Shown here: piece by piece, positions 1 through 8,653 of the stretch
Numbering within the stretch: the stretch's first letter is position 1
How the letters are laid out: each line of letters opens with the position of its first letter
DNA from: an uncultured Chryseobacterium sp.
GTDB taxonomy: Bacteria > Bacteroidota > Bacteroidia > Flavobacteriales > Weeksellaceae
DNA: 64,000 nt
Assembly (NCBI GenBank): GCA_913776245.1
Contig: CAJYLO010000031.1
Location: 1-64,000, forward strand
Direction: 5' to 3'
Position numbers and translations under genes: made by a program
Notes under the pieces: model-generated
The model's input: only the letters and a program-made list of their open reading frames with translations
The model's database searches: none
Told to the model about the DNA's origin: nothing

Positions 1-275
1 TTTTCGGTAGAAGAAAAAATGTTTGGACTGTAGCTAAAAACGCGGTAGAAAAAGCAATGCAATATGCTTACCGTGGCAGAAAAGAGAAAAAGAGAAACTT
101 CAGAAGCCTTTGGGTAACGCGTATCAACGCTGGTGCCAGAGAACACGGAATGTCTTACTCTCAGTTTATGGGAGCTCTTAAGAAAAACAACATCGAGCTG
201 AACAGAAAAGTTCTTGCAGACCTTGCAATGAATCATCCTGAAGCTTTCAAAGCTGTTGTAGATCAAGTAAAATAA
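1..275 (+). CDS. rplT: Large ribosomal subunit protein bL20, 3' part
   Basis: The frame is open from base 3 and the window cuts off the N-terminus, so the ATG at 57 is internal. The visible 90 residues begin [18 protein letters not shown] and continue with [17 protein letters not shown] and [15 protein letters not shown], which is the conserved bL20 core. Full-length family members have about 115 residues, so roughly 25 are missing. bL20 binds 23S rRNA early in large-subunit assembly. rpmI and infC normally lie upstream, outside this window. A strong terminator follows the stop codon, so this is the last gene of its operon. Confidence 0.97.
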   Translation, partial: FGRRKNVWTVAKNAVEKAMQYAYRGRKEKKRNFRSLWVTRINAGAREHGMSYSQFMGALKKNNIELNRKVLADLAMNHPEAFKAVVDQVK

Positions 276-300
276 TTACAAATCTTTGTTATCAATATAA

Positions 301-330
301 AATCCCGAGATATATCTCGGGATTTTTTTA
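301..330 (+). terminator. Rho-independent terminator of rplT
   Basis: A perfect 24-base palindrome at 301-324 (arm AATCCCGAGATA) is followed by a run of T. It ends the ribosomal-protein transcript 25 bases after the rplT stop. Confidence 0.93.
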
Positions 331-336
331 TTTTTG
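329..336 (+). promoter_or_regulatory. Candidate -7 box for the M28 peptidase gene
   Basis: TATTTTTG matches the Bacteroidota -7 consensus TAnnTTTG and lies 17 bases before the ATG at 354, directly on the T tract of the rplT terminator. No TTG is visible at the usual 17-23 base spacing upstream, so the call rests on the -7 box alone. Confidence 0.45.
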
Positions 337-353
337 GCAAAATTTAATCTATA

Positions 354-1532
354 ATGTTAAGAAAATCTATTTTCTTTTTAGCGTCTTTCGCTACGCTGGC
401 TTTTCCCAAAGCTCAGACTTTTGTCCAGGCTTACCAGGACAGAGCTAACCAGGTTTCTCAAAGCAACATCAATACTTACCTTCAGGAATTCGAAGCTATT
501 GGTGTGAAAAGAACCGGAACCACTCAGAATACGAATGCCTTCAATTGGTTAAAAAATAAATACCTGGCTCTTGGCTACACCACAGCCGATTTTTTTGAGC
601 ATTCCTGGACAGCAAGCGGATTGTCATCAAAAAATCTGATCGTGACGAAAACAGGAACTGCCTATCCCAATAAATTTGTAATCATCTGTGGCCATTTCGA
701 TTCTATCAATGGTCCGGGAACCAACGACAACGGAAGCGGCACTTCCATCATTCTGGAAGTAGCAAGGATATTAAAAAATGTCCCGACCGAATATTCCATC
801 AAATTCATTCATTTTTCCGGCGAAGAACAGGGCTTGCTCGGAAGCTCGAGATATGTTTCCCAAGTTGTCAACGGTACCAATCCGAAGATGGACATCAAAC
901 TGGTAATTAATCTGGATCAGGTTGGCGGACTGAAGAACAAAACCAATAACAAGCTGTATCACGATAAAGACCAAAGCTCGCCTACAAGCAATAATGCTGC
1001 TGCTGCAATTGCAGTTCAGGAATTAGCCAATTGTACCACGTTGTATTCGCCGCTAAGTGTGGAATATGATAATGCAGAGAACACGGACTATGTGCCTTTT
1101 CAGCAGAATGGAGAGATTATCACCGGCTATTTCGAATATGAAGGCGGATATAATAATCCTTATGTTCATACTGCCAATGATTTGTACGTGAATATGGATC
1201 CGGTTTATGTCTTCAATATTGGGAAGGCAGCTGTGGGAGCTGTGCAGCATTTTGCGGTGGCTTCCAAAACATCTTTAGGTGTAGATGATGTCATTTCAAA
1301 ATCATTCGGGTCTGTAGAATTCTATCCTAATCCCGCAAGTAAAGTCCTGAATCTGAAAGTTAATAATAATATCAAGGATTTTAAAGTGGAAATCACAGAT
1401 ATGAGCGGAAAGCAAATATTGACCACAGAAAATCAGACTCAAATTGATATCACACATCTTAAACCCGGGATTTATCTGGGTAAAGTGATTTCTAATGGCA
1501 GACAATTGACAAAAAAAATAATAGTTCAATAA
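354..1532 (+). CDS. Secreted M28 family metallopeptidase with T9SS type A sorting domain
   Basis: This is a predicted exported zinc aminopeptidase-like enzyme of 392 residues. An N-terminal signal peptide ends near residue 20 (FPKAQ). The M28 core shows the expected metal and catalytic residues: His114 in GHFDS, Asp125 in NDNGSG, Glu157/Glu158 in SGEEQG, Asp188 in NLDQVGG and His272 in YVHTANDL. The last 75 residues carry FYPNPAS and end in GRQLTKKIIVQ, a typical type A C-terminal sorting domain, so the protein is likely secreted or surface-attached by the type IX system. A terminator on each side suggests a monocistronic gene. Substrate preference cannot be read from the sequence. Confidence 0.93.
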   Translation: MLRKSIFFLASFATLAFPKAQTFVQAYQDRANQVSQSNINTYLQEFEAIGVKRTGTTQNTNAFNWLKNKYLALGYTTADFFEHSWTASGLSSKNLIVTKTGTAYPNKFVIICGHFDSINGPGTNDNGSGTSIILEVARILKNVPTEYSIKFIHFSGEEQGLLGSSRYVSQVVNGTNPKMDIKLVINLDQVGGLKNKTNNKLYHDKDQSSPTSNNAAAAIAVQELANCTTLYSPLSVEYDNAENTDYVPFQQNGEIITGYFEYEGGYNNPYVHTANDLYVNMDPVYVFNIGKAAVGAVQHFAVASKTSLGVDDVISKSFGSVEFYPNPASKVLNLKVNNNIKDFKVEITDMSGKQILTTENQTQIDITHLKPGIYLGKVISNGRQLTKKIIVQ

Positions 1533-1538
1533 TGATTG

Positions 1539-1565
1539 ATCCTAAGATAATTCTTAGGATTTTTT
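1539..1565 (+). terminator. Terminator after the first M28 peptidase
   Basis: ATCCTAAGA (1539-1547) pairs with TCTTAGGAT (1552-1560) across a 4-base loop and is followed by TTTTT. Confidence 0.9.
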
Positions 1566-1603
1566 ATATGACAAATGTTATAATGTACAAGTGACAAAAA
1601 GTT

Positions 1604-1611
1604 TATATTTG
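1604..1611 (+). promoter_or_regulatory. Candidate -7 box for the PD40-M28-PDZ gene
   Basis: TATATTTG fits TAnnTTTG and lies 22 bases before the ATG at 1634. No clear -33 TTG is seen. Confidence 0.45.
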
Positions 1612-1633
1612 ATCTTAACAAAAATTAGCGCTT

Positions 1634-3868
1634 ATGCTTTCATCAAAAACTAATTTTACAAAGCTGTTCATATTCTCTGTGCTAAGCATTTCAACATCAT
1701 ATTCTGCACAGGAAAAAAATCTTAAAAACATTACGAAATTAACATTTGGCGGAGATAATGCCGAGGCTTATTTCTCACCAAACAGCAAGATGCTGACAAT
1801 GCAGGTTACCAATCCGGCAATAGGTGCGCAATGTGATCAGATTTACCTTTATGACCTGACTCAAAAACCCGCAGAATCCAATTTAAAATTAGTATCCACA
1901 GGGAAAGGAAGGACAACTTGCTCATTTTTTATGCCGGACGGGAAACATATTATCTATGCTTCGACTCACAAAGCCAACCCCGATTGTCCACCAAAACCTG
2001 CACCAAGAAAAGACGGTAAATATCTTTGGCCGATCTATTCCGATTTTGAAATTTATGAAGCAGATCTAAATGGTAATATTACAAAACAGTTGACCGACTC
2101 GCCTGGCTACGATGCCGAAGCTGTTGTTTCACCAGATGGAAAAAAAATAGCCTTCACCTCTATCAGAAGCGGCGATCTTGAGATTTGGATAATGGATATT
2201 GATGGAAAAAATCTGAAACAGCTGACTCACGGACTTGGTTATGATGGCGGTGCATTTTTCTCGCACGACAGCAAAAAGCTGGTCTTCCGTTCATCACGCC
2301 CAAAAACCGAAGAGGAAATCAAAGAATATAAAGAGTTGCTGGCAGAGAATCTCGTGGCACCAACCAATATGGAAATCTACACCATCAATATTGACGGAAC
2401 AGATCTGAAACAAATTACCAACCTTGGCAAAGCGAACTGGGCGCCGTATTTTCATCCATCCGACAAGAAAATTATTTTTTCATCCAATCATCATTCGACC
2501 AGAGGTTATGATTTCCAGTTGTATATGATTGATGTTGATGGGAAAAATCTACAGCAGATTACCTATGAAAGTGAATTCAATGCCTTTGCGATGTTTTCTC
2601 CGGACGGAAAAAAACTGGTATTTGCCAGCAACAGACAAGGTGAAAAGCCGCATGAAACCAATGTTTTTATTGCAGATTGGGTTGATAGTGATGCAGCAGA
2701 AATGGTGAATGAAGACTATATAAAAAAACATATAAATTTTCTGGCTTCCGATGACCTGAAAGGCAGGCTTGCAGGTTCAGAAGGCGAAACCAAAGCTGCC
2801 AGCTATCTCTCTGCCGAATTCAAAAAATTAGGATTAAAACCTTATGAAGGAAAAGATTTCATCATTCCATTTCAATACGATGTAAAACTGAATCCGCACG
2901 ATGACAAATCCTCTGTAAAAATATCCGGCAAAAACGTAGTTGCTGTTCTGGATAACAAAGCAGAAAAAACCATTGTTATTGGTGCGCATTACGATCATCT
3001 GGGACTCAATGAACATCACAACTCCACGCTTGCCAACTCTGATGGGCAGATTCATAATGGTGCCGATGACAATGCTTCCGGAACTGCTGCAGTTCTGGAA
3101 TTGGCGAGAATGTTTTCCCAAAATAAAACCAAAGAAAAAGCGAATTATATCTTTGCGCTTTTTTCCGGTGAAGAAGACGGACTAATGGGCTCAAAAAACC
3201 TTGCAGAAACAATCAAAACAAAATATCCGAACACGATATTTATGATCAATATGGATATGGTGGGAAGGCTGAATAAAGATAAAGACCTGACTGTTGGCGG
3301 TGTCGGGACCTCACCTGTTCTCACCGATCTTATAAAGAGATATAAGCCGGCAGGAATTAATTTAGCTTTAGATGAATCGGGAATCGGACCAAGCGATCAT
3401 ACTTCTTTTTACCTGAAGGACATCCCGGTTTTATTCCTATTTACCGGAACACATAGTGATTATCATAAGCCGAGTGATGACGCAGATAAGATCAATTATC
3501 CGGGGGAAAAAGTAATTACGAATTACGTTTTCAATCTCGCCAATGCTTTGGCCAATGAAAAGGAAATTCCGTTCACAAAAACAAAAGTCTCCACAACAAA
3601 AGCAGTTCCTAAATACAAAGTAACGCTCGGTATTATGCCAAGCTACGCAGATACCAAAGACGGAATGGTGATAGATGGTGTGATGGATAACAGACCGGCT
3701 TCCAATGCCGGCATAGAGCAAGGTGACATTCTTACAAAAATCGGAAAATGTGAGGTGAAAGAAGTGTATTCTTATATGGATTGTCTTTCAAAGATCAATT
3801 CCGGCGAAGAGCATCCAGTTACAGTAAAACGGAACGGGCAGGAAAAAGTTCTGACTGTGAAATTCTAA
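1634..3868 (+). CDS. Periplasmic M28 peptidase with N-terminal TolB-like propeller and C-terminal PDZ domain
   Basis: This is a 744-residue three-part protein. A signal peptide (about residues 1-24, ending STSYSAQ) precedes PD40/TolB-like beta-propeller repeats (about 30-350; repeated blocks such as FSPDGKKLVFASNR). An M28 metallopeptidase follows (about 360-640), with His452 in GAHYDHLG, the GADDNASG motif at Asp478 and Glu513/Glu514 in FSGEEDG. The last 90 or so residues resemble a PDZ domain (GVMDNRPASNAGIEQGDIL). No T9SS sorting domain is visible, so a periplasmic or lipid-free soluble location is inferred. It probably degrades peptides, with the propeller and PDZ giving substrate access or selection. 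It is the second M28 enzyme in a row but has its own promoter-like box. Confidence 0.92.
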   Translation: MLSSKTNFTKLFIFSVLSISTSYSAQEKNLKNITKLTFGGDNAEAYFSPNSKMLTMQVTNPAIGAQCDQIYLYDLTQKPAESNLKLVSTGKGRTTCSFFMPDGKHIIYASTHKANPDCPPKPAPRKDGKYLWPIYSDFEIYEADLNGNITKQLTDSPGYDAEAVVSPDGKKIAFTSIRSGDLEIWIMDIDGKNLKQLTHGLGYDGGAFFSHDSKKLVFRSSRPKTEEEIKEYKELLAENLVAPTNMEIYTINIDGTDLKQITNLGKANWAPYFHPSDKKIIFSSNHHSTRGYDFQLYMIDVDGKNLQQITYESEFNAFAMFSPDGKKLVFASNRQGEKPHETNVFIADWVDSDAAEMVNEDYIKKHINFLASDDLKGRLAGSEGETKAASYLSAEFKKLGLKPYEGKDFIIPFQYDVKLNPHDDKSSVKISGKNVVAVLDNKAEKTIVIGAHYDHLGLNEHHNSTLANSDGQIHNGADDNASGTAAVLELARMFSQNKTKEKANYIFALFSGEEDGLMGSKNLAETIKTKYPNTIFMINMDMVGRLNKDKDLTVGGVGTSPVLTDLIKRYKPAGINLALDESGIGPSDHTSFYLKDIPVLFLFTGTHSDYHKPSDDADKINYPGEKVITNYVFNLANALANEKEIPFTKTKVSTTKAVPKYKVTLGIMPSYADTKDGMVIDGVMDNRPASNAGIEQGDILTKIGKCEVKEVYSYMDCLSKINSGEEHPVTVKRNGQEKVLTVKF

Positions 3869-3875
3869 AAAAATA

Positions 3876-3904
3876 AAAACCGACTGGAGGAAGTCGGTTT
3901 TTTT
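3876..3904. terminator. Bidirectional terminator between convergent genes
   Basis: AAAACCGACT (3876-3885) pairs with AGTCGGTTTT across a 6-base loop, with A-rich and T-rich flanks. It can serve both the M28-PDZ gene (+) and the metalloprotease gene ending at 3925 (-). Confidence 0.88.
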
Positions 3905-3924
3905 ATTTATTACAAAAGTCAATA

Positions 3925-5757
3925 TTATTTCTTGATAAACTTCTGAACCATATCAGTTCCTTTTATTTTTAGGAGGTAAACCCCTTTGCTAAGACCGGAA
4001 ACATTAATAACGTTGGCATTATCACTCACGCTTTGCTCAGAAATCTTTCTGCCTTCCAGGCTATAGATCTCCGCTGTTTCAGCTTTCTTGAAGTTCATCG
4101 AAACCGTAAGATTATCCGTTACTGGATTCGGGTATACGGAAACTGAATTTTTAGCAACATCGGAAACAGCCAAGATCGTACATTGGTAAGTTGGAAGTGT
4201 GTAGCCGCTGGCCGCAAACTCTTCTGTGATGATCGCTACATCGCCACAGGTGAAACCGTAAGTTCCCACCATATCCAGCGCAGCCTGTCTAGCAGCAATA
4301 GCTGCCGTTTGTTGGTTAGATGAGGAATTAGTCATACTAAGACCTTCCAAAAATATACGGTCTGTCTTTTCTTTACCGATTCTGTTGTAGATTCTCATTA
4401 GTGCAGTCGCCCAGATCTGTCCGTCTGTATGGATGGTTCCGGTTAGCCCGCCAGGATATTTTTTGGTATAATTGGTAATTCGTCCGCTCCAGCACTCGTT
4501 ATGTCCGTCCCAGCTGAACATCCAGTTATATTGCGGCTCATTGGAAGCCCATTGGTTAAGGCTTCTGCTGTAGGACATCGCCCAGTAATCTCCGGATCCT
4601 TCGCCTAAACCTTGTGAAGAAGAAGATTTCAGACCGGTAACCCAATAATGAACTGCGTGTCCGAATTCATGCAAAACCACATCAGCATCTTCAGCATCAT
4701 CTACACAGCCTTCCCCGAAAGCCAGTCTCTGTGAGCTCGGGATAAAATGGGAATTATCATCACCACTCAATCCGTGAGGGTCAAAAAGCAAGACACCTCC
4801 ATTCAGGGTAGATTTGCAATTGATGCCTAAAGTTTCATTAATATAGGCCATACTTCTGTCCAGGTGATAGAAAGCATTAACCGCTTCGAAACCCTGGTCA
4901 TTCCTGTTGAACAAAAAGTCGGGAGAGGCCTGTGTAAAAAGGCCTGTAGAAGGCGATTCAAAATCTGCTACCTGCACATATTTACTTTTTAAACTGTATA
5001 CGCCGTTGGAAAAAGTAATATCCGGCAAAGTCACCAGACTCCTTGCGGCATCCAGACTTGCATTGGTGGCGTCATTATTATCAACATAATCTCCGCCGTA
5101 AGACACGTGTGCTTTTGACAAAGGATCCGGATCAAAAATATAAGCTGTGCCGGCAGCTTTCACCTCTGCCGTTTTTTCTTTTGACTTTTTTCTGGGTTTA
5201 TCTTTATGATGATAATTGGCAACATCAAGGACACGAATTACATCACCAGAATGGGCATCTACCATTACTTCCCAGTCTCCTGGCGTGTCATAAGCATTGA
5301 TGACGACCCTATGCACAAGTTTTGTCTCACCAGCGTCTGTAACAAAAACATACAGATTATTTTCCTGATGTGTGATTTCGCCTGCTATCTTCGCCGCTGC
5401 TTTGGCCTTTTCAAAAGCATTCTCTTTGCTGAATGTTGGATTGGTATCTACCTGTTTTAGTTTTTTCGATACGGAAATTTCAGTTGCATAAGTAATTTCC
5501 TCATTCTTATTGAAATGGATAGCCAGATCTCCCTCATAAACCGGGATACCGTTAATAGTCTGCTGAAACCTTAGTGTCTCTCCCGACAGACTTTTTCTTG
5601 AAGACTGGAACTCAAAGTAATCCTGAGGTGTTACCCCAATTTTATTAGAATTACCGGCGATCCAGCTTCTTGCTTTTGATTCGAGCTTGTTCTGCCCATA
5701 CATTGTAGAAAATGTAAGTGCAAAAGTTGCTGCCAAACATGTAATCTTTAAATTCAT
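3925..5757 (-). CDS. T9SS-secreted gluzincin metalloprotease with FTP/PepSY-type propeptide (M36/M4-like)
   Basis: This 610-residue secreted zinc protease has a signal peptide (1-21, ending STMYGQ). Residues about 25-180 form a propeptide with FTP- and PepSY-like sequence (ETLRFQQTINGIPVYEGDL; DWEVMVDAHSGDVIRVLD). A lysine/arginine-rich stretch at about 183-200 separates this from the catalytic part and looks like the processing linker. The zinc motif HEFGH is at 363-367, with the third ligand probably Glu386 in GLGEGSGD, an arrangement closest to M36 (fungalysin-like) enzymes. The end (VYPNPVTDN to VQKFIKK) is a T9SS type A sorting domain. It stands alone between a terminator and a 132-base gap. 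The exact MEROPS family is inferred. Confidence 0.9.
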   Translation of the reverse strand: MNLKITCLAATFALTFSTMYGQNKLESKARSWIAGNSNKIGVTPQDYFEFQSSRKSLSGETLRFQQTINGIPVYEGDLAIHFNKNEEITYATEISVSKKLKQVDTNPTFSKENAFEKAKAAAKIAGEITHQENNLYVFVTDAGETKLVHRVVINAYDTPGDWEVMVDAHSGDVIRVLDVANYHHKDKPRKKSKEKTAEVKAAGTAYIFDPDPLSKAHVSYGGDYVDNNDATNASLDAARSLVTLPDITFSNGVYSLKSKYVQVADFESPSTGLFTQASPDFLFNRNDQGFEAVNAFYHLDRSMAYINETLGINCKSTLNGGVLLFDPHGLSGDDNSHFIPSSQRLAFGEGCVDDAEDADVVLHEFGHAVHYWVTGLKSSSSQGLGEGSGDYWAMSYSRSLNQWASNEPQYNWMFSWDGHNECWSGRITNYTKKYPGGLTGTIHTDGQIWATALMRIYNRIGKEKTDRIFLEGLSMTNSSSNQQTAAIAARQAALDMVGTYGFTCGDVAIITEEFAASGYTLPTYQCTILAVSDVAKNSVSVYPNPVTDNLTVSMNFKKAETAEIYSLEGRKISEQSVSDNANVINVSGLSKGVYLLKIKGTDMVQKFIKK

Positions 5758-5889
5758 AATTATTTTTTTAATTTCCTCGCAAATTAATAATTTATCCTGA
5801 ATTTATAATTAACCAAAACAACAGATTAGAAAAATTGTTAATAAAAAATAAAATAATCAATAAAAAACTAAACACCGTCTCATTCCAAA

Positions 5890-6498
5890 TTATAATTCCC
5901 TGATGTTACGGAAAGTAAGATTAATTCGTGGCTGCATTGGTCTTTTCGATTTGGCAATGCGATGTTCCCAGCTGGTTTGCAAATCACCTTTCATAATCAG
6001 AAGAGAGCCGTGCTGCAAAGGCAGACTGTATCTGTTCCGATGATTATCCTTATTTCTGAAATCGAAATTCCGGACCTCTCCCAAGCTTAGTGAAGCAATG
6101 GCAGGGCGGCTTCCCAGCTCGCTTTCCTTATCCCGGTGCCAGGCTACAGAATCGTTCCCATCTCTGTAAAAATTCAGCAATACAGAATTGAACTGATAAC
6201 CCGTCTGTTTTTCGATTCTGTACTTCAGGCTCAGCAGTTCCGGTGTCCAGGGATTAACACTGAATTCATTACCTCCCAAATGGTAAGACTTTTCATCATC
6301 GCCATACCAGGCAGTAAGACGTGGCGTGAGAACTTCTTTGTCATACAGGATCTGCATCCTCTGCTTCCAGGGGACATTTTCGATAAGTTTCTTCTCAAGG
6401 CTGGTGGCTTTATCTTCAGGCAAAAAGTGTTCGGTATAATCCAGTAACTCTTCAGGAAACTGGTAATAATCGCCTGAGTCAAATAAACTAAGCTGCAT
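5890..6498 (-). CDS. AlkB-like 2-oxoglutarate/Fe(II) dioxygenase, DNA alkylation repair
   Basis: It likely removes alkyl lesions from nucleic-acid bases by oxidative dealkylation. Iron ligands are seen as His-x-Asp in AWHRDKE and a distal His in WEHRIAKS (135, 137 and 193 counted from the upstream ATG at 6540). The 2-oxoglutarate-binding arginines lie in PRINLTFR. NFYRDGNDSVAWH and LGEVRNFDFR are family hallmarks. I place the start at the ATG at 6498 (MQLSLFDSGDYYQ), which gives 202 residues and removes a 26-base overlap with the upstream regulator gene. The ATG at 6540 is the alternative. It lies just downstream of the S24-type regulator on the same strand, consistent with a damage-response unit. 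Confidence 0.9.
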   Translation of the reverse strand: MQLSLFDSGDYYQFPEELLDYTEHFLPEDKATSLEKKLIENVPWKQRMQILYDKEVLTPRLTAWYGDDEKSYHLGGNEFSVNPWTPELLSLKYRIEKQTGYQFNSVLLNFYRDGNDSVAWHRDKESELGSRPAIASLSLGEVRNFDFRNKDNHRNRYSLPLQHGSLLIMKGDLQTSWEHRIAKSKRPMQPRINLTFRNIREL

Positions 6499-6514
6499 AT
6501 CTCTTTTCGAAAAA

Positions 6515-7291
6515 TTATTTGGATTTGGAAATCTTATCATCTAACAGTTGTATATCTTTTCTAATTTCCAGGAACATCTCTTGCAGGTTGTAATGATCAA
6601 GATTGTCCGGCTCAAAATCTTCCGGGAAAATACCCGACGCATATTGCCAGATTTCCACTATCTCGCCCAACGGAATCTCATAAGGTTTATAGAATGAGTT
6701 ATCAGCAGCCACTTCAATCGATTTTTTATTTTTTGACTTGAAGCGTTTGTAGGAAATCCCGTCATTCAGCGTAACAAAAATGTAGCTTTTGTTTTTTTTC
6801 AGATCCTGAATGTCTTCCACGTATTTTCCGATGATGTAAGAACCATCCTTGAAAGGCGGCATCGAATCGCCCTGTGCCGGAAAAGCCCTGTACTTTCCGT
6901 TGGTCAGAAAAGGCAGTGAAATCCTCTGCAGACTCTCGATATATTCCGGGTCACTGTAACCGGAAAGATAGCCCATCGATGCTTTTTGCGGAACGATTTC
7001 GATGCTGTTATTTCCCGCCTCATCAATAACAATAGGCAGTAAGATCCGGTTATCAGGCAGATTCAGCATCTGTTCCAAAGGATATTTCCGGATATCTACC
7101 GAAACCATCAGATCTATGCTGATATTGAAAAACTTGGAAATTTTAACCAAAACTTCTATCGGTGGCTCCGAACGGCCATCTTCATAGGAAACATATCGGG
7201 ATCTGGTGATAATCAACGTATCAGCCAGATCCTGCTGTGTGATTTCTTTCTTAGCTCTTAAAAACCTGATGTTATCTGAAAAAACGGACAT
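6515..7291 (-). CDS. XRE-family regulator with S24 (LexA/UmuD-like) peptidase domain
   Basis: An N-terminal helix-turn-helix (about residues 3-60: NIRFLRAKKEITQQDLADTL, then ITRSRYVSYEDGRSEPP) is joined to an S24 peptidase-like C-terminal domain. The Ser/Lys dyad is visible as Ser143 in AQGDSMPPFKDG and Lys182 in ISYKRF. By family knowledge such proteins repress damage-inducible genes and self-cleave when RecA is activated. The dipeptide at the expected cleavage region is Met-Gly (KASMGYL) rather than Ala-Gly. The start is the ATG at 7291 (MSVFSDNIRF); a longer frame begins at TTG 7312. It is divergent from the umuC-like gene and upstream of alkB, so it probably controls both (inference). Confidence 0.88.
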   Translation of the reverse strand: MSVFSDNIRFLRAKKEITQQDLADTLIITRSRYVSYEDGRSEPPIEVLVKISKFFNISIDLMVSVDIRKYPLEQMLNLPDNRILLPIVIDEAGNNSIEIVPQKASMGYLSGYSDPEYIESLQRISLPFLTNGKYRAFPAQGDSMPPFKDGSYIIGKYVEDIQDLKKNKSYIFVTLNDGISYKRFKSKNKKSIEVAADNSFYKPYEIPLGEIVEIWQYASGIFPEDFEPDNLDHYNLQEMFLEIRKDIQLLDDKISKSK

Positions 7292-7309
7292 TGTTATAAT
7301 TTGTAACAA
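7291..7309. promoter_or_regulatory. Candidate operator at the divergent regulator/umuC promoters
   Basis: The inverted repeat TTGTTA-N7-TAACAA overlaps the regulator start codon. A TATTTTTG -7 box for the regulator lies next to it on the minus strand (7310-7317), and a TAAATTTG -7 box for umuC lies at 7341-7348 on the plus strand. Binding by the adjacent XRE-S24 protein is inference. Confidence 0.4.
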
Positions 7310-7375
7310 CAAAAATACAAAATTTGTTTAAATATGTAACTAAATTTGCAATTAAAATCGATTATCAATTCTGAT

Positions 7376-8653
7376 ATGTATGCTCTTTTAGATTGTAATA
7401 ACTTTTTTGTATCCTGCGAAAGAACATTAGACTCGAAGCTGGATAATCAGCCTGTTGTGGTACTGTCTAACAATGACGGATGTGTAGTTTCCAGGAGTAA
7501 TGAAGCCAAAGCAATAGGAATCCCGATGGGTGCGCCGGCATTCAAATACAAAGATCTTTTTGCGGAGCATAATGTAAAGGTTTTTTCAGCCAAATTTGAA
7601 CTTTATAATTTTTATAGTCAGCAGGTGATGAAAATCGCCAGTGAATACGTTATGAAGCACGAGGTCTATAGCATAGATGAATTGTTTCTTGATTTTCATG
7701 GCTTCCAATATTTTGACTTGGAACAATATTGTGTCAATATAAAAAATGAGATTAAAACTCAACTTAAAGGACTTCCCGTAAGCATTGGAATAGCTCCAAC
7801 GAAAACACTTTGCAAGATTGCCAATCACATTGTAAAAAAAGAAACCGATAAATATGCCAGTGGTGTTTATTTGATGGATTCAAAAGAAAAAATAGAAGAA
7901 GCATTAAAAAATCTTGACATTGGTAACGTTTGGGGAATAGGCAGAAGACTTAGCGCCAAAATGAAAGATAATGGTGTTTACAAAGCCTGGGATCTGCTGC
8001 AAAAACCGGAAATGTGGGTTAGGAAAATTATGGGAATCCACGGCGTAAGAATGATTAACGAACTGAAGGGAATTCCTCAGCTGGAACTGGATTCTCCATC
8101 TTCTAAAAAATCGATTATGGTAAGCCGCAGCTTTATGAAAATGATTACCAACAAAGAGGAAATAGCCGAACGTATTGAAACATTTGCTATTTATTGTGCT
8201 GAGAAGCTTAGAAAGCAAAACTCCTGCTGCAAGGTCATCAGTGTTTTTATCCAGACCAATAGATTCCGGAAAGAACTCGGCGAATACAAGGACGGCTTTT
8301 CCATTGTTCTTCCGAATCCCAGCAGCTCTTCGATTGTTTTGGCCAAGTATGCGCATTCAATTTTTGAGGCTATTTATAAGGAAGGATTCTATTATAAAAA
8401 AGCAGGCGTTATGGTTTCGGATTTTGTTCCGGATAATGAGCGACTCATCAATCTGTTCGAAAAAGATGTCGATTCTAAGCATATTCCCATCATGAAAGCC
8501 ATTGATCAACTGAATTCCAAATACGGGAAAGATAAAATCAGATTGGGTGGAATGTCCGGAAACAATACTTACGGGAGAGCTATACTTTCTCCGGAATATG
8601 AAGAATTTTTGAAGAATAATATATTGCCCGAAGCCAATTACAGATTTCATTAA
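7376..8653 (+). CDS. umuC: UmuC-like Y-family translesion DNA polymerase
   Basis: This 425-residue error-prone polymerase bypasses DNA lesions. The palm carries the metal-binding Asp6 in LLDCNNFF and the catalytic SIDE motif at about 99-102. The steric and finger regions (SNNDGCVVSRSNEAKAIGIPMG) match UmuC/DinB-type enzymes. A helix-hairpin-helix region (NVWGIGRRLSAKM) and a little-finger domain follow. I choose the ATG at 7376 (MYALLDCNNFF) over a TTG at 7346, because family members begin at this motif. The gene is divergent from the S24-type regulator, the usual UmuD-UmuC logic. Its stop codon lies inside a 9-base direct repeat flanking an inserted element. Confidence 0.93.
   Translation: MYALLDCNNFFVSCERTLDSKLDNQPVVVLSNNDGCVVSRSNEAKAIGIPMGAPAFKYKDLFAEHNVKVFSAKFELYNFYSQQVMKIASEYVMKHEVYSIDELFLDFHGFQYFDLEQYCVNIKNEIKTQLKGLPVSIGIAPTKTLCKIANHIVKKETDKYASGVYLMDSKEKIEEALKNLDIGNVWGIGRRLSAKMKDNGVYKAWDLLQKPEMWVRKIMGIHGVRMINELKGIPQLELDSPSSKKSIMVSRSFMKMITNKEEIAERIETFAIYCAEKLRKQNSCCKVISVFIQTNRFRKELGEYKDGFSIVLPNPSSSSIVLAKYAHSIFEAIYKEGFYYKKAGVMVSDFVPDNERLINLFEKDVDSKHIPIMKAIDQLNSKYGKDKIRLGGMSGNNTYGRAILSPEYEEFLKNNILPEANYRFH

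Noticed and set aside
7904-8356. 150-codon open frame antisense to umuC
   Set aside because: It is a shadow of a well-supported gene, with Phe/Asn/Arg-rich composition typical of the reverse frame and no recognisable motif.
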